This document shows positions 9,070-17,815 of a stretch of 64,000 nucleotides of DNA, piece by piece. Position 1 is the stretch's first letter. Every line of letters begins with the position of its first letter. The notes beneath the pieces were generated by a model. That model was given only the letters and a program-made list of their open reading frames with translations, was not told the origin of the DNA and did no database searches. This DNA comes from Idiomarina sp. MD25a. Its GTDB lineage: Bacteria; Pseudomonadota; Gammaproteobacteria; Enterobacterales; Alteromonadaceae. The DNA is taken from assembly GCF_001870515.1 (NCBI RefSeq), contig NZ_MDGT01000003.1:186001-250000 (forward strand). Direction: 5' to 3'. The position numbers and the translations under genes were made by a program.

Positions 9070-9708
9070 CTAGCGTGGGGGATCGATGATACCGGAAATG
9101 CTCGCGTTTAATCGGAACCAACCTGTTAAGCTAAAGCGATCACGTTGGCTGGGAAGTACTTCGTGAACAAACTGATCACTTAAGAAAACCACTAGCGTAC
9201 CGCGCTTGGGTAAGACTTTTTCCAATACCTCACCTCGTTTTCCATAGATCACCAACTCGCCACCATCTGTTTCGTTCCACTCTGGGTTAAGGTAGAGCAC
9301 TGTCGTAAGCTTACGGTTGCTTTTACCTTTAAAAGCGTCGAGATGTTTTTTATAAAAAGCACCTTTAGGATAATGTGCCAGGTGACACTCGTAATCGAAT
9401 AGCCCCATAAAAAGTGAGCGATTTACGGCGAGTCGCAATTCTTCCATAACACCAAGAAAAGGCTTGCCATAGGCGCTATTATCGTCTAACCAGATAATCC
9501 TATCGTTACGTACCATCGTATTAATGGCGTGGCTTTGTGCTCGACCGATAGCCGCAGTTTGCCAATGTGGAGAAGCAATTTGGTTGGCCTCTTGATACAG
9601 TGGATCTGAGACCGCATGAGGTAAAAAGCTCGGAATGATCGCGTAACCGCGCTCAACTAAATCGTCGAGTATCGCGTCAATGTGGTGAGGTATTTTTTCC
9701 ATAGCCAT
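9070..9708 (-). CDS. 2OG-Fe(II) oxygenase family protein
   Basis: Predicted non-haem iron, 2-oxoglutarate-dependent dioxygenase of 212 residues, similar in plan to prolyl-4-hydroxylase/SM-20-type enzymes. The iron ligands are visible: HLD (in YKKHLDAFKG, about 123-125) and the distal His in QFVHEVLPS, followed by the 2-oxoglutarate-binding Arg in DRFSLTGWFR. TVLYLNPEWNETDGGELVIY is the typical core strand region. The substrate is not known; protein side-chain or small-molecule hydroxylation are both possible. It stands alone, convergent with rpmG. A second ATG two codons in (9702) is an equal start. Confidence 0.85.
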   Translation of the reverse strand: MAMEKIPHHIDAILDDLVERGYAIIPSFLPHAVSDPLYQEANQIASPHWQTAAIGRAQSHAINTMVRNDRIIWLDDNSAYGKPFLGVMEELRLAVNRSLFMGLFDYECHLAHYPKGAFYKKHLDAFKGKSNRKLTTVLYLNPEWNETDGGELVIYGKRGEVLEKVLPKRGTLVVFLSDQFVHEVLPSQRDRFSLTGWFRLNASISGIIDPPR

Positions 9709-9781
9709 GATTAAATAATATGAGCGGCGAGAATATAAAGTATTATTGTGGTATCAACAATTGTTTTATCAAAGATAGTGT

Positions 9782-10267
9782 ATGGATATTAATGAGAAAC
9801 GTCGGTTCTTTGGACTCACGTTAAAAAAAAGCACTTGGAACAACATTATTGTGTATGTCGTGCTACTCATTGTGGCGACGTTTTGGTTTGTGTTTCCTAA
9901 CCCGAACACTGAAACGAGTTCCGGGCCCACTCAACGTCTAATGAGTGATGCCGATCAACTGACGGGCATTGAGTTCGATGGTTCCATTTATCGCATCGAT
10001 GATCAGCAGTGGCGTTGCGAAGGTAATTGTAAAGCGTCGCCTGACCAAGTTCAGAGTTTAGTCAGTAAGTGGCAAAACCTAGCAATTTCATCCACAACTC
10101 AGCGGCCTCAAGGTGAAGCAAAGCAAGTGATTTTGTTATTTGGTAACAACAATTACGCGGAGGTCGAGCTATACAGTCAACCGACGCTGATCTTAAGGTT
10201 GCCACAACAAAACCAATTATTTTTGGTTGAGAACGCCACCCAAGCATCATTAACCCCTAATCATTAA
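9782..10267 (+). CDS. Hypothetical membrane-anchored protein
   Basis: I do not recognise this 161-residue protein. One hydrophobic segment (about 22-41, IVYVVLLIVATFWFVFP) suggests an inner-membrane anchor with a periplasmic C-terminal domain. That domain is polar with alternating strands and contains a Cys pair in WRCEGNCKAS. It lies 12 bases before mutM on the same strand, so the two may be co-transcribed, although no link to DNA repair is evident. It begins with an ATG at 9782; the ribosome site is weak. Confidence 0.7.
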   Translation: MDINEKRRFFGLTLKKSTWNNIIVYVVLLIVATFWFVFPNPNTETSSGPTQRLMSDADQLTGIEFDGSIYRIDDQQWRCEGNCKASPDQVQSLVSKWQNLAISSTTQRPQGEAKQVILLFGNNNYAEVELYSQPTLILRLPQQNQLFLVENATQASLTPNH

Positions 10268-10279
10268 CGGAGCCAAGCT

Positions 10280-11092
10280 GTGCCAGAGTTACCTGAAGTT
10301 GAAGTCAGCCGGATGGGCATAGCCCCACACATCGAAGGCCATAAAATAACACGTGTTAATGTATATGATGCGCGGTTGCGTTGGCCTGTACCCGAACAAG
10401 TGCACCAGGTAGAGGGGGGCGACTTGATTCGAGTGAAGCGTAGGGCAAAGTACTTATTATTGGAAACCGAGCAGGGCGTATTGATTCTGCACTTGGGGAT
10501 GTCTGGCAAGTTGCGCGTGGTTCCCATCGACACCCCACGTGTTAAGCACGACCATATACAAATTGAGTTTTCTTCGGGCCAGTGCCTACGACTCAACGAC
10601 CCTCGCCGGTTTGGCGCTTTGCTGTTTACCGAGGATAACGTTGATGAGCATAAACTATTGGCGATGCTCGGCCCAGAGCCATTAACCGAGTACTTTAATG
10701 CCGATTATCTGTTTGAGCGTTCGCGCGATAAGAAGCAGTCGATAAAAACCTTCATTATGGATAACCATCAGGTCGTCGGTGTCGGAAATATATACGCTAA
10801 CGAAGCGTTATTTAAAGCAGGTATTCATCCTAAACGCGCTGCCGGTGCGATTAGTAAAGCGCGCTATGAGCGGTTAGTTATGCATATAAAAGAAACGCTG
10901 GCTGAAGCGATAAAACAGGGTGGTACTACGTTACGCGATTTTACGCGTGCTGATGGTTCCCCGGGCTATTTTGCACAAAAGCTACAAGTCTATGGTCGTG
11001 GCGGTAAGATGTGCATGCGCTGTAAAAAGCCACTGCGTGAGATCCGCTTAGGTCAACGCAGCACGGTGTATTGCACACAATGCCAGCGTTAG
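10280..11092 (+). CDS. mutM: Formamidopyrimidine-DNA glycosylase (Fpg)
   Basis: Removes 8-oxoguanine and Fapy lesions and cuts the resulting AP site by beta/delta elimination. The start is GTG at 10280, which places the catalytic Pro directly after the initiator (PELPEVE); this fixes the start. [14 protein letters not shown] and a C-terminal zinc finger with Cys pairs C-x2-C and C-x2-C (CMRC...CTQC) are present. The 270-residue length matches E. coli (269). It ends exactly where the convergent bioH gene ends. Confidence 0.97.
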   Translation: MPELPEVEVSRMGIAPHIEGHKITRVNVYDARLRWPVPEQVHQVEGGDLIRVKRRAKYLLLETEQGVLILHLGMSGKLRVVPIDTPRVKHDHIQIEFSSGQCLRLNDPRRFGALLFTEDNVDEHKLLAMLGPEPLTEYFNADYLFERSRDKKQSIKTFIMDNHQVVGVGNIYANEALFKAGIHPKRAAGAISKARYERLVMHIKETLAEAIKQGGTTLRDFTRADGSPGYFAQKLQVYGRGGKMCMRCKKPLREIRLGQRSTVYCTQCQR

Positions 11093-11857
11093 TTAACCAT
11101 TGATAAATCGTGTCAGCTGCTGAATAAACAGCTCAGGTTCGGTGATAAACGGTGCATGAGCGCTTTCGTTAAAAATACAACATGACGACTGCGTCGCTAA
11201 TTTATCGGTCGCCTGAGCAGCACTAATCGGCACTAAACCATCAAGGCGACCATACATACGTAATAGCGGCACTTTAATCGTTTGAAGCGTTTCTCTAAGG
11301 TCGGTCTGTTCGAGCAGTGTCAGTCCCGTCGCTAACGTCTCTTCGGATGCAAGAGGTGATTTAAATAACCATTGCTTGAGTTGCTTAACTTGTTGTTTGG
11401 CGTCTTTGCTTCCCATTGCTTGTAACGCGAGAAAGCGCTCAACCGTTTTACGAAAGTCATTATGTAAGTCGTTCTCTAATTGCTTCATCAGGCGCGGTTT
11501 AATCCCCGGCCAGTCACTTTGCTCTAAAAAGTAGGGTGACGAGGCAACGGTCACTAACTTATTCACACGGTCGGGGTACTTTGCAGCGGTAGCCGTTGCT
11601 ACTAACCCTCCCATCGACCAACCTAGGATGTGAAAGCGTTTCGGTAAATGAGGGAGGAGTGCTTCTGCAATGGCATCAACTGACTGCGGGAGTGCTTCAT
11701 CATGGCTGTCTCCAAATCCCGGGATATCTACTAACCACAATTTAAATGTTTTGCTAAGTGGCTCCTTTATTGAACTCCAAACATGACGGTTCATCCCCCA
11801 GCCATGGAGTACAACTAAATCTTCGCCTTGCCCTAGTTGGTCTATCGCAATACTCAC
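11093..11857 (-). CDS. bioH: Pimeloyl-[acyl-carrier protein] methyl ester esterase
   Basis: Alpha/beta hydrolase that cleaves the methyl ester of pimeloyl-ACP to end the BioC-BioH stage of biotin synthesis. The 254-residue product shows VLHGWGMNRHVW, the nucleophile elbow GWSMGG (Ser about 80), the Asp in YGRLDGLVP and the His in SAHAPFI. Length and pattern fit E. coli BioH (256). It is divergent from comF, as in the E. coli bioH-gntX arrangement. No other biotin gene is in the window. Confidence 0.92.
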   Translation of the reverse strand: MSIAIDQLGQGEDLVVLHGWGMNRHVWSSIKEPLSKTFKLWLVDIPGFGDSHDEALPQSVDAIAEALLPHLPKRFHILGWSMGGLVATATAAKYPDRVNKLVTVASSPYFLEQSDWPGIKPRLMKQLENDLHNDFRKTVERFLALQAMGSKDAKQQVKQLKQWLFKSPLASEETLATGLTLLEQTDLRETLQTIKVPLLRMYGRLDGLVPISAAQATDKLATQSSCCIFNESAHAPFITEPELFIQQLTRFING

Positions 11858-11890
11858 TATGTTTCTCTTTTTACCGACTGAATAATCAAA

Positions 11891-12634
11891 ATGTTACCTT
11901 GGCTAACTCACCTCGCTATCATACTGCAATTCAATGATTGTGTCTTTTGCCAGCAATCCACGCGCGCCTTGACGGGGATCTGTGATATGTGTAGCTCACA
12001 GTTACCACGGATGTTTCCACGCTCATATCGACATTTGCTGATGAGTAATGCGCCTTCATTCGCCAAGCATATGTTAAAACGACAGCGCCTCTGTATTAGT
12101 GTCTGGCGTTATCGACAGGCCATACGTTGGTTGCTGAATCGTTATAAGGAAGGTGGAAATAGTCACTGGACACGTATATTAGCACTGCAGTTGAGCGCAC
12201 AAGCACTGCTCGTGTACCGTTACCACAATCAGCCACTACCTGAGTATTTAGTAGCCATGCCTTGCTTTGAAGCAGACTGGCGAGCACGCGGCTTTCATCC
12301 GGCAGGTCTTATTACCCATGAATGTGGACGATTACTTGACATTAAGGTGGTAAAGCGCGGTTTATATTGGATAAAACACGTCGAGAAGCAAAAACTCGCG
12401 AGCCGTCAACAACGTTGGATTAACCGAATGGAGGCTATGAGCGCGGCCCGTCTGTTATCGTGTCACTCGATTGCGGTCATTGATGATATCTGTACCACAG
12501 GCGCAAGTCTGTGCGCCGCGAGCGAGGCGCTGTATAACGTGGGGGCGTCCTCGGTTGATGTGTGGAGCTTAGCATACAACCCTCGCCAGCCGCCGACAGA
12601 CACTAGTCTTTTAACTGTGTCTGCGTTAGAATAA
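11891..12634 (+). CDS. ComF/GntX family phosphoribosyltransferase-like protein
   Basis: A 247-residue ComF-type protein. Near the N-terminus two Cys pairs (CVFC and CDMC) would bind zinc. The C-terminal half carries the PRPP loop [16 protein letters not shown] of type I phosphoribosyltransferases. In naturally competent bacteria ComF works in DNA uptake; in E. coli the homologue GntX (YhgH) supports use of DNA as a nutrient. The precise reaction is unknown. It sits between divergent bioH and nfuA, the conserved bioH-gntX-nfuA order. Confidence 0.9.
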   Translation: MLPWLTHLAIILQFNDCVFCQQSTRALTGICDMCSSQLPRMFPRSYRHLLMSNAPSFAKHMLKRQRLCISVWRYRQAIRWLLNRYKEGGNSHWTRILALQLSAQALLVYRYHNQPLPEYLVAMPCFEADWRARGFHPAGLITHECGRLLDIKVVKRGLYWIKHVEKQKLASRQQRWINRMEAMSAARLLSCHSIAVIDDICTTGASLCAASEALYNVGASSVDVWSLAYNPRQPPTDTSLLTVSALE

Positions 12635-12672
12635 AACCTAGTAAATTACTCAAGTATAGGGACGGTGAAATT

Positions 12673-13251
12673 ATGATCCGCATTTCGGAATCTGCGCAAA
12701 AGCACTTCTGTAAGTTGTTAGCTGATCAGCCCGAAGGTACCAACATTCGTGTGTTTGTTGTCAATCCAGGTATGCCGAATGCTGAGTGCGGTGTGTCTTA
12801 CTGCCCACCCGATTCGGTTGAGCCTGATGATGAGCGTCTGCCATTTAATGGTTTTGATGCTGTCGTTGACTCAGGTAGCGCGCCATTTTTAGAAGACGCA
12901 GTCATTGACTTTGAAGAGCAAGAGTTAGGTTCGCAGCTGACATTAAAAGCGCCTAACGCTAAAGCACGTAAAGTTGCCGATGATGCGCCATTAATTGATC
13001 GTGTTGAATACGTTATTCAAGCAGAGATTAACCCGCAGCTTGCCAATCATGGCGGTCATGTGTTGGTAACAGAGATTACTGATGACGGAAAAGCGGTTCT
13101 ACAATTTGGTGGTGGCTGTAATGGCTGCAGCATGATCGATGTGACGGTTAAAAATGGTATCGAGAAAGAATTGATTGAACGTTTCCCAAATGAAATCACA
13201 GGCGTCAAAGATGTAACTGAACATGAGCGTGGGGAACACTCGTACTACTAG
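12673..13251 (+). CDS. nfuA: Fe-S biogenesis protein NfuA
   Basis: Iron-sulfur carrier that delivers 4Fe-4S clusters to target proteins, especially under oxidative stress or iron starvation. The 192-residue protein has a degenerate A-type domain (about 1-95), lacking the three A-type cysteines in register, and a C-terminal Nfu domain (about 105-190) with the cluster motif GGGCNGCSM. The ATG at 12673 follows GGGACGGTG. Same position relative to bioH and comF as in E. coli. Confidence 0.96.
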   Translation: MIRISESAQKHFCKLLADQPEGTNIRVFVVNPGMPNAECGVSYCPPDSVEPDDERLPFNGFDAVVDSGSAPFLEDAVIDFEEQELGSQLTLKAPNAKARKVADDAPLIDRVEYVIQAEINPQLANHGGHVLVTEITDDGKAVLQFGGGCNGCSMIDVTVKNGIEKELIERFPNEITGVKDVTEHERGEHSYY

Positions 13252-13367
13252 CTCTGTTTAACTATACAAGTTTACAAAAGCTTTACAAAATTTGTTAATT
13301 AGATGTGATCCCTCGCATTTATATGCTTCGTAGTGATATTTGCCCTAATCATTACGAGGAATTTACA

Positions 13368-14762
13368 ATGCGAGGAATCACAAAGTTCAGTTTACTACTT
13401 TTACCGACGCTTGTCTTGTCGGGTTGTTGGCTAGATGATGACGACAACGATGACGAAGTTGTTGTTGAGCCTACACCAGAAAGTAGCTTCGTGCGCGTGC
13501 ACCACACCGCATCAGACGCCCCTAACGTCAATGTGCTAGCGGGTGACACGGCACTGTTAGAAGATGTGCCATATCAGGCTAGCTCAAGTATCCTTGAAGT
13601 CGATGCTGGCGAATATTCGATTACAGTCGAAGGCATTTTACCTGACGCATCGACCGCAGCTGTTATTGGCCCGGCTGATCTCACGTTCAATGCAGATACC
13701 CGTTATGAAGTATTTGCTGTGGGAAACGTCGGTGATGAGAGCATAGAGCCTTTAGTCATTAGTAACCCAGTATCGGACGTTGCAAGTGGTAATAGCCGCA
13801 TTCAAGTGGTACACGCTGCTTATAATGCGCCAGGTGTTGATGTGTATTTAACAGCTCCTGACGCAGCACTTGCCGACGCATCGCCCGCTGCAACATTGGA
13901 GTTCAGTGATGACTCCGGTCAAGTCTCGGTTGAAGCCGGTGACTATCGTGTTCGTCTAACCCCAGTAGGTGAAACAACCGTGGTCTATGACTCGGGTACT
14001 ATTGCGCTGCCAGATGGTAGCGACTATATCGTTGCCGCAACAGATAATACAGCAACGGGCGATTCACCTGTGACGCTACAGATTGCGACGGGTGACGGTA
14101 CAGTGTTAGTGCCTGACGCAAACGCAGGATCTGATGTACGTGTTATTCACGCCGCTGCCGACGCACCGAATGTTGATGTAACGCTGAATAACGCAGCCGA
14201 TCCGCAAATCACTGATCTTGCGTTTCAATCAGCAACTGACTATATCAACGTCGCAGAAGGTGACTATTTGGTCGATGTCGCCGCAACAGGTGGCACACCG
14301 CAAGTGTTAGATGATGTCGAGTTCTCGCTAGAAGCCACAATGAGTTATAGCATTTATGCGGTGGGTGCTTTAGGTGATGACTCATTAGCTCTACAGGCAT
14401 TAACTGAGCAACGTCGTAGTATCGCAACGGCCGCGCAGCTTCAAGTGGTGCATGCGTCTCCTTCAGCAGGTAACGTGGATATCTATTTGACCGCAGCTGA
14501 AGATATTAGCGATGCTGATCCCGTTGTTGCCGATGTACCTTTTGATGTTGAAGGCTTGGTGTCAACAGGTAGCTTACAAGTCACTCCAGGTGAATACTAC
14601 GCGACTGTCACTGCAGCAGGCACTAAGACTGCAGCAATTGGTCCTGTATTATTCAACTTAGAAGGTGGTGGTATCTATACAGTTATCGCGGTAGATGCTG
14701 ACGGTGGTGGCACACCTCCACAGGTTATTTTACTAGACGACCTTGCGACTCCTGCGCAGTAA
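13368..14762 (+). CDS. DUF4397 domain-containing lipoprotein with four tandem repeats
   Basis: The 464-residue product begins with a lipoprotein signal ending LVLSGC (Cys20), then an Asp-rich linker (21-30). Four repeats of roughly 100 residues follow, each opening with a variant of VRVHHTASDAPNVNV, IQVVHAAYNAPGVDVY, VRVIHAAADAPNVDV or LQVVHASPSAGNVDIY and each having a strand near EAGDYRVRL. This is the DUF4397 pattern, whose function is unknown. It is acidic and probably surface- or periplasm-facing. The ATG at 13368 follows ACGAGGA; the frame upstream is open but not conserved-looking. Its 3' end overlaps the convergent MATE gene by 30 bases. Confidence 0.88.
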   Translation: MRGITKFSLLLLPTLVLSGCWLDDDDNDDEVVVEPTPESSFVRVHHTASDAPNVNVLAGDTALLEDVPYQASSSILEVDAGEYSITVEGILPDASTAAVIGPADLTFNADTRYEVFAVGNVGDESIEPLVISNPVSDVASGNSRIQVVHAAYNAPGVDVYLTAPDAALADASPAATLEFSDDSGQVSVEAGDYRVRLTPVGETTVVYDSGTIALPDGSDYIVAATDNTATGDSPVTLQIATGDGTVLVPDANAGSDVRVIHAAADAPNVDVTLNNAADPQITDLAFQSATDYINVAEGDYLVDVAATGGTPQVLDDVEFSLEATMSYSIYAVGALGDDSLALQALTEQRRSIATAAQLQVVHASPSAGNVDIYLTAAEDISDADPVVADVPFDVEGLVSTGSLQVTPGEYYATVTAAGTKTAAIGPVLFNLEGGGIYTVIAVDADGGGTPPQVILLDDLATPAQ

Positions 14763-16046
14763 CCAAATCGCTTGGTAAACAGCACGCATAATGAGAAAGC
14801 CACTCAGAGCCAGCCACAAACCATGGTTCTCGAGTGGCTTACTTAGCCACCAAATCGGGATAAAACCAGTAATAGCCGCAAGCAACATGGTATCTCGCAT
14901 GGCTTTTGACCATGCTAGACCGATAAACACACCATCCAGCCAATAGCTCCAATGTGCAAGCAACGGTAGTGCGACCACCCACGGTAAATAGCGCATTGCA
15001 GTATCCACTACGGCTGATAAGTCAGTAATCAAGCCAATAATTTGCTGTCCTAACAACCAAAATATGAGTGAATAGCCGACCGCGAACAGGCTCGACCACA
15101 ACAGTGTAATCCTGCACCAGTAGCGTACTTGATTTGGGCGACTTCGTCCTTTGGCTTCGCCGGCTAACGCCTCAACAGCATATGCGATGCCATCAAGCCC
15201 AAGTGATATCAGCATTAAGAATTGCATTAACACTGCATTGGCAGCCACTATGGTCGTGCCATATCGTGCGGCGTAGCCTGTCATCATCGCCATGCAAAGT
15301 TGCAGTGTCAGGCTGCGAACAAAAATATTGCCATTAGCCTGTAAGAACAAGCTTAATTTACTGGCAACAATACGTGCCTTGCGCAACTGCCAACCTAGGG
15401 TGTGACGACACCAATAGAAACCGACGATAGCTGTTGTCCACTCAGCACAGAGTGACGCGTAGGCTGCACCTTTAACGTTCATGTTCAATCCGACGATGAG
15501 TACGAGGTCAAGCACAACGTTGACGAAGTTAGTAATAATCACTAACCACATCGCTCTTCGACTATCTTGGCGACCGAGTAAAACACCGAGGCAAATTAGT
15601 GTTGTGAGTGCCGCTGGCGCTGACCACAATCGAATCTGAATATAATCAGTCGCGTAGTCGAGTAACTGTGGGTCGGGCGCAACCAGCCACAATGAAACTG
15701 AAGTTATAAAGGGACTTAAGGCAATGATCACAATGCCGAGAAATAACGCTGTGAGGATGCCGTGAGTGAAAAGCTGATGTTGTTCAGTGGCATCATCGGC
15801 ACCAAAGGCCTGAGCGATGGCGCCGGTCGTCGCCATACGAAGAAATACCGCAAGTAGGTAAATAAAGCTGACCACCATGGCGCCAATAGCAACCGATGAT
15901 AGATACACGCTATTGGGTAAATGCCCGATGATAGCCGTATCAACTAAGCCTAAAAGGGGCGCAGCGATGTTCGAAATCATCATGGGTAAAGCAATCGCAA
16001 ATACCCGACGGTGATCGGCGCGCGCAAAGCCCAACAACTTTTGCAT
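14733..16046 (-). CDS. dinF: MATE family exporter, DinF-like
   Basis: Polytopic inner-membrane antiporter of 437 residues with about 12 predicted helices. The N-terminus (FAIALPMMISNIAAPLLGLVDTAIIGHL) and the LRMATTGAIAQAFGA segment match the DinF branch of the MATE family, Na+- or H+-coupled multidrug and toxin exporters. In E. coli dinF follows lexA and is SOS-induced; here sulA takes that place and this gene stands elsewhere. I see no LexA box in its short upstream region. The ATG at 16046 has GGAAT upstream. Substrate unknown. Confidence 0.85.
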   Translation of the reverse strand: MQKLLGFARADHRRVFAIALPMMISNIAAPLLGLVDTAIIGHLPNSVYLSSVAIGAMVVSFIYLLAVFLRMATTGAIAQAFGADDATEQHQLFTHGILTALFLGIVIIALSPFITSVSLWLVAPDPQLLDYATDYIQIRLWSAPAALTTLICLGVLLGRQDSRRAMWLVIITNFVNVVLDLVLIVGLNMNVKGAAYASLCAEWTTAIVGFYWCRHTLGWQLRKARIVASKLSLFLQANGNIFVRSLTLQLCMAMMTGYAARYGTTIVAANAVLMQFLMLISLGLDGIAYAVEALAGEAKGRSRPNQVRYWCRITLLWSSLFAVGYSLIFWLLGQQIIGLITDLSAVVDTAMRYLPWVVALPLLAHWSYWLDGVFIGLAWSKAMRDTMLLAAITGFIPIWWLSKPLENHGLWLALSGFLIMRAVYQAIWLLRRSRKVV

Positions 16047-16118
16047 TAAGCGAATTCCAACTAATTCATGTAGACTGGTATTAATGTAACATTCACCGGT
16101 AACTTTCTGGATAGTTTG

Positions 16119-17189
16119 ATGAAATTATTAAAACTTTTTCTAACCATGACAGGGTTAATAAGCTTTTCTGCATGTGCGGGCTCGGCTAGCGAGGAATACC
16201 CTGGTGTGCATGTGCTTCAATATCATCATGTGTCGGCGACTACGCCCGCAGTCACATCTATTACCCCCGACCAGTTTGAGCAGCACCTACGTTATTTGAA
16301 AGAGCATGATTTTAATGTGGTTGCTATCGAGCAAGCCGCGGAATGGATCGATGCAGGCGCAACTATTCCACGTAAAACGGTGGTGATAACGTTTGATGAC
16401 GGATATGACAATGTACTTGAAAATGCCCATCCGAAACTTAAGGAATATGGGTTTCCGTACGCTGTTTTCGTCAATCCTGATTTACTTGAAGCCCATCCGT
16501 CTGCCTATATGAGTTGGCAACAGTTGAAAACGATCGACGCCGAAGGCGCGACCATCGTGAACCATGGACAGACTCATGATCACTTAATTCGTCGCAATGA
16601 AAACGAATCAGAGGCGCAGTGGCAGGCGCGAATGAAGCAGGATGTTGTTTCGGCGCAACAAGCGATTGATGCCCAGTTAGGTGAACAACCTAAGTACTTT
16701 GCCTATCCTTACGGCGAATACTCGCCGGCACTTGAGAAGCTATTAGAGGACTGGGGCTTTAAAGGGTTTGCTCAGCATTCAGGGGCTTGGAGTCAATGGA
16801 GCCCAGCTACAGCGATCCCACGTTTTCCAGCGTCAGGACGCTACGCTAACTTAGAGACGCTGTCGGTCAAACTGAATAGTCTACCTATGGCTGTCACCCA
16901 TTATACGCCGGCCGATCCGTTAGTATCTCATTCCGAAACGCGCCCGACTGTGACGGTTGAACTTAGTAAGGCAGAGGGAATGAACACGAATGCGCTGCGC
17001 TGCTTTGCAGGGAGTGATGTGCTTGAGCCTCACTGGGACTCTGAAATGCAATTTAGTGTGACCCCCAAGAGCGACATCCCGATTGGACGCTCTCGTATTA
17101 ATTGCACAGCGCCGAGTACCAGTGGCGGTTATCATTGGTTTTCGGTCGCGCTCATTCGCCCCGATAGCCAAGGTACCTGGCCCGACTAA
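16119..17189 (+). CDS. Polysaccharide deacetylase family lipoprotein
   Basis: Predicted carbohydrate esterase family 4 protein of 356 residues. A lipoprotein-type signal ends FSAC (about residue 19). The NodB domain (about 30-235) has HVLQYHHVS, the metal/catalytic motif VITFDDGYDN and the His motif NHGQTHDHL, then YFAYPYGEYSP. The plan resembles PgaB-type poly-N-acetylglucosamine deacetylases, but no pga genes are nearby, so the substrate is open. A C-terminal extension (about 255-356) looks beta-rich and contains two Cys that could pair. The ATG at 16119 is preferred to the adjacent TTG at 16116. It overlaps the end of the SCO1 gene by 4 bases. Confidence 0.85.
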   Translation: MKLLKLFLTMTGLISFSACAGSASEEYPGVHVLQYHHVSATTPAVTSITPDQFEQHLRYLKEHDFNVVAIEQAAEWIDAGATIPRKTVVITFDDGYDNVLENAHPKLKEYGFPYAVFVNPDLLEAHPSAYMSWQQLKTIDAEGATIVNHGQTHDHLIRRNENESEAQWQARMKQDVVSAQQAIDAQLGEQPKYFAYPYGEYSPALEKLLEDWGFKGFAQHSGAWSQWSPATAIPRFPASGRYANLETLSVKLNSLPMAVTHYTPADPLVSHSETRPTVTVELSKAEGMNTNALRCFAGSDVLEPHWDSEMQFSVTPKSDIPIGRSRINCTAPSTSGGYHWFSVALIRPDSQGTWPD

Positions 17190-17806
17190 CCCGCTAATAT
17201 AGCAAAGTCACGGACAAGCTGTTCCATATCAACCGTTGGAATAGCGCCAGGCTCGTGGGTCGCATTAAAGATCGCGAGCCGCTTACCATCTGGGTTAACC
17301 AATATAATAGCGGCGCTATGATTAACGAGATAGTTTTCCTCGCCTTCTTCAGGAACTGAGTACATCAAGCCCAAGTCGCGTACAAAGGGAAACAACTGAG
17401 GGTGTTCTGCGCGTACGCCGACGAATTGTTCGCCAAAGTAACCTGTGTACTCTTTTAACCGATCGAGTGAGTCGCGCTGAGGGTCGACAGAAATCATCCA
17501 TACTTTAACTGGTTTCTCAGCGTGTTTTTGTAGTTGCGGCAAGATACTTTTTAGCGATGACAGTGTCGTGGGGCAAATGTCGGGACAATAAGTATACCCA
17601 GTAAAAAGTAAGGTCCATTGTCCCTTGAGTGCCTCACTATCAATTTTAGTCGGTGCGGCCGTGGACTCGAGTTCAAACGGCGCGAGCGCTCGTGGTGGCT
17701 GATATACCAACGCTTCGGGCTGCTCTTGCGGCATATTAATAAAGGCAAATAGGCCGGCTACTGCTGCGAGTAATCCACCTACGATAATCAACCAGCGTGA
17801 ACTCAT
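17186..17806 (-). CDS. SCO1/SenC family copper chaperone
   Basis: Membrane-anchored thioredoxin-fold protein that inserts copper into the CuA centre of cytochrome oxidase. The 206 residues contain an N-terminal anchor (about 6-23), the copper-binding motif CPDIC in GYTYCPDICPTTLSSL, and the third ligand His in LVNHSAAIILVNPDG. It closes the oxidase operon, 9 bases after the ctaB stop. ATG at 17806. Confidence 0.94.
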   Translation of the reverse strand: MSSRWLIIVGGLLAAVAGLFAFINMPQEQPEALVYQPPRALAPFELESTAAPTKIDSEALKGQWTLLFTGYTYCPDICPTTLSSLKSILPQLQKHAEKPVKVWMISVDPQRDSLDRLKEYTGYFGEQFVGVRAEHPQLFPFVRDLGLMYSVPEEGEENYLVNHSAAIILVNPDGKRLAIFNATHEPGAIPTVDMEQLVRDFAILAG

Positions 17807-17815
17807 CGGTAATCC

